Shown in pieces: positions 6,219-7,007 of a stretch of DNA of 7,007 nt; position 1 is the first letter of the stretch; each line of letters starts with the position of its first letter. This DNA is from Lachnospiraceae bacterium (GTDB taxonomy: Bacteria > Bacillota_A > Clostridia > Lachnospirales > Lachnospiraceae). The stretch spans positions 1 to 7,007 of the forward strand of contig JAILDD010000206.1 in the NCBI GenBank assembly GCA_024689605.1, read 5' to 3'. The translations under genes and the position numbers were made by a program. The notes beneath the pieces are model-generated. The model was given only the letters and a program-made list of their open reading frames with translations. It was not told the origin of the DNA and ran no database searches.

Positions 6219-6247
6219 AGTATATTCTTAAAAAGAGGGGATTTCAA
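6219..6247 (-). promoter_or_regulatory. Near-consensus sigma-A promoter of the DUF5050 gene
   Basis: On the minus strand TTGAAA (6242-6247) and TATACT (6219-6224) are separated by exactly 17 bp; each hexamer matches consensus at 5 of 6 bases. The promoter begins 9 bp after the nrdG stop codon. The -10 element overlaps a TATAC-N5-GTATA dyad (6210-6224). Confidence 0.7.
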
Positions 6248-6256
6248 GGAATGGGC

Positions 6257-6790
6257 TTAATTTGTCTGCTCTGAAGATATTACTGCACAGCCAGCAGCAA
6301 GGGAAGCTTTTAGGTCGATTAACCGCTGGTTTGATGAGCCGCGGAAACGAAGGGAAATGTTCTTCAGATCAAGGACGAATTCCCCGTCAACTAAAACATC
6401 CGCAAGTGAAAGCAGGGGAAGGGTGTCCTCAGTATGGGCACGGGTGTAGTTAACGTCAGTCAGCTCCTCAAATGTATATCCGGAGTATATCCAGATATTT
6501 TTTTCGGGATATGCATCTTTTACTTTTTCGAGGAATGGACGCAGAACTTTCTGGTTAGCAGGCTCCATAGGCTCACCGCCGAGAAGGGTAAGGCCTGAAA
6601 TCCATGCAGGCTCAAGGGATTTTATTATTTCATCCCCGACAGAACTGTCAAACTTTTTTCCATAGCAAAAATCCCATGTCATGGGATTAAAGCATTCTTT
6701 GCAATGGTGGGTGCAGCCGCTTACGAAAAGGCTTGTGCGTACACCCGTACCGTTTGCTATATCATTGTATTTGATCTCAGCGTAATTCAT
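6257..6790 (-). CDS. nrdG: Anaerobic ribonucleoside-triphosphate reductase activating protein (radical SAM)
   Basis: The 177-residue product is the activase of class III ribonucleotide reductase. It uses a [4Fe-4S] cluster and S-adenosylmethionine to generate the glycyl radical on NrdD, allowing dNTP synthesis without oxygen. The radical-SAM cluster motif is C26-x3-C30-x2-C33 (CTHHCKEC), followed by FNPMTWDF, typical of NrdG. LLGGEP (69-74) is the SAM-binding GGE motif. DVLVDGEFV and LRFRGSSNQR in the last third are also family hallmarks. Length fits the family (about 150-180). It lies 15 bp downstream of the nrdD stop on the same strand, so the two form an operon. No Shine-Dalgarno is visible in the gap (TAATGATCAACTGAT), suggesting translation coupled to nrdD. 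No convincing intrinsic terminator follows the stop. Confidence 0.97.
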   Translation of the reverse strand: MNYAEIKYNDIANGTGVRTSLFVSGCTHHCKECFNPMTWDFCYGKKFDSSVGDEIIKSLEPAWISGLTLLGGEPMEPANQKVLRPFLEKVKDAYPEKNIWIYSGYTFEELTDVNYTRAHTEDTLPLLSLADVLVDGEFVLDLKNISLRFRGSSNQRLIDLKASLAAGCAVISSEQTN

Positions 6791-6805
6791 ATCAGTTGAT
6801 CATTA

Positions 6806-7007
6806 TCAAAGGTGCAGAACACGCTCACGGATCTCCTGTGTGCGTCCCTGGTTCCAGAACTGTGTGCCGATGTAGCCACAGGTACGTCTTGCCACATTCA
6901 TGGTATTCTGGTCGCGGTTCTTGCAGTTGGGGCATTCCCATACAAGCTTGCCGTCCTCGTCATTGACGATATTTATCTCACCGCTGTAGCCACATCGTTG
7001 ACAATAG
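6806..7007 (-). CDS. nrdD: Anaerobic ribonucleoside-triphosphate reductase, C-terminal end (partial)
   Basis: Only the last 66 codons are inside the window; the gene continues beyond the right edge. The fragment holds the class III reductase C-terminal hallmarks. Two Cys pairs, CQRC and CPNC, form the zinc-binding site. The glycyl-radical motif RRTCGYIG follows, with the radical glycine most likely the Gly codon at 6875-6877. The tail is QEIRERVLHL. The enzyme reduces ribonucleoside triphosphates to deoxyribonucleotides under anaerobic conditions and depends on NrdG, encoded directly downstream. The reading frame was translated by hand from the minus strand and is open to the window edge, ending in TGA at 6806-6808. 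Everything visible looks intact. Confidence 0.95.
   Translation of the reverse strand, partial: YCQRCGYSGEINIVNDEDGKLVWECPNCKNRDQNTMNVARRTCGYIGTQFWNQGRTQEIRERVLHL

Overview
The window looks like chromosomal DNA of an anaerobic Firmicute, most likely a Lachnospiraceae member of the Butyrivibrio/Roseburia type. This is inferred from four things: a class III (strictly anaerobic) ribonucleotide reductase pair, a DUF5050 lipid-anchored-like or membrane-anchored propeller protein, a zinc-ribbon/transmembrane protein with an extracytoplasmic domain, and a multi-TM GGDEF protein. All four are protein types common in rumen and gut Lachnospiraceae. Purine-rich Shine-Dalgarno sites and moderate GC content also fit. 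No rRNA, tRNA, CRISPR array, insertion sequence or phage gene is visible.

Layout, left to right. Bases 1-103 are a leader holding the ribosome binding site of the first gene. 104-1231 (+) encodes a zinc-ribbon, single-TM protein with two extracytoplasmic beta-rich domains. It converges on 1234-3000 (-), a membrane diguanylate cyclase with an extracytoplasmic N-terminal domain, seven further TM helices and a GGDEF domain; only 2 bp separate the two stop codons. A 150-bp divergent region (3001-3153) separates that gene from 3154-4239 (+), a highly charged coiled-coil protein of no recognised function. This converges on 4294-4905 (-), a small soluble orphan protein. Next on the minus strand is 4988-6055, a DUF5050 protein with seven propeller-like repeats. 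It is preceded by a near-consensus sigma-A promoter and an approximately 157-nt leader with several possible hairpins. The right end holds nrdG (6257-6790, -) and the last 66 codons of nrdD (6806-7007, -), which read as an nrdDG operon entering the window from the right.

How the genes work together: only nrdD-nrdG form a clear functional unit. NrdG is the radical-SAM activase that places the glycyl radical on NrdD, supplying dNTPs without oxygen. The other five genes look like single transcription units, judging by opposed orientations, separate promoters and gaps. Three of them (zinc-ribbon protein, GGDEF receptor, DUF5050 protein) are membrane-anchored with large extracytoplasmic parts, so the region is rich in surface-facing or envelope-sensing functions, but the sequence does not link them in one pathway. 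The main candidates for undescribed biology are the coiled-coil protein at 3154-4239, the orphan at 4294-4905 and the long leader at 6056-6212.
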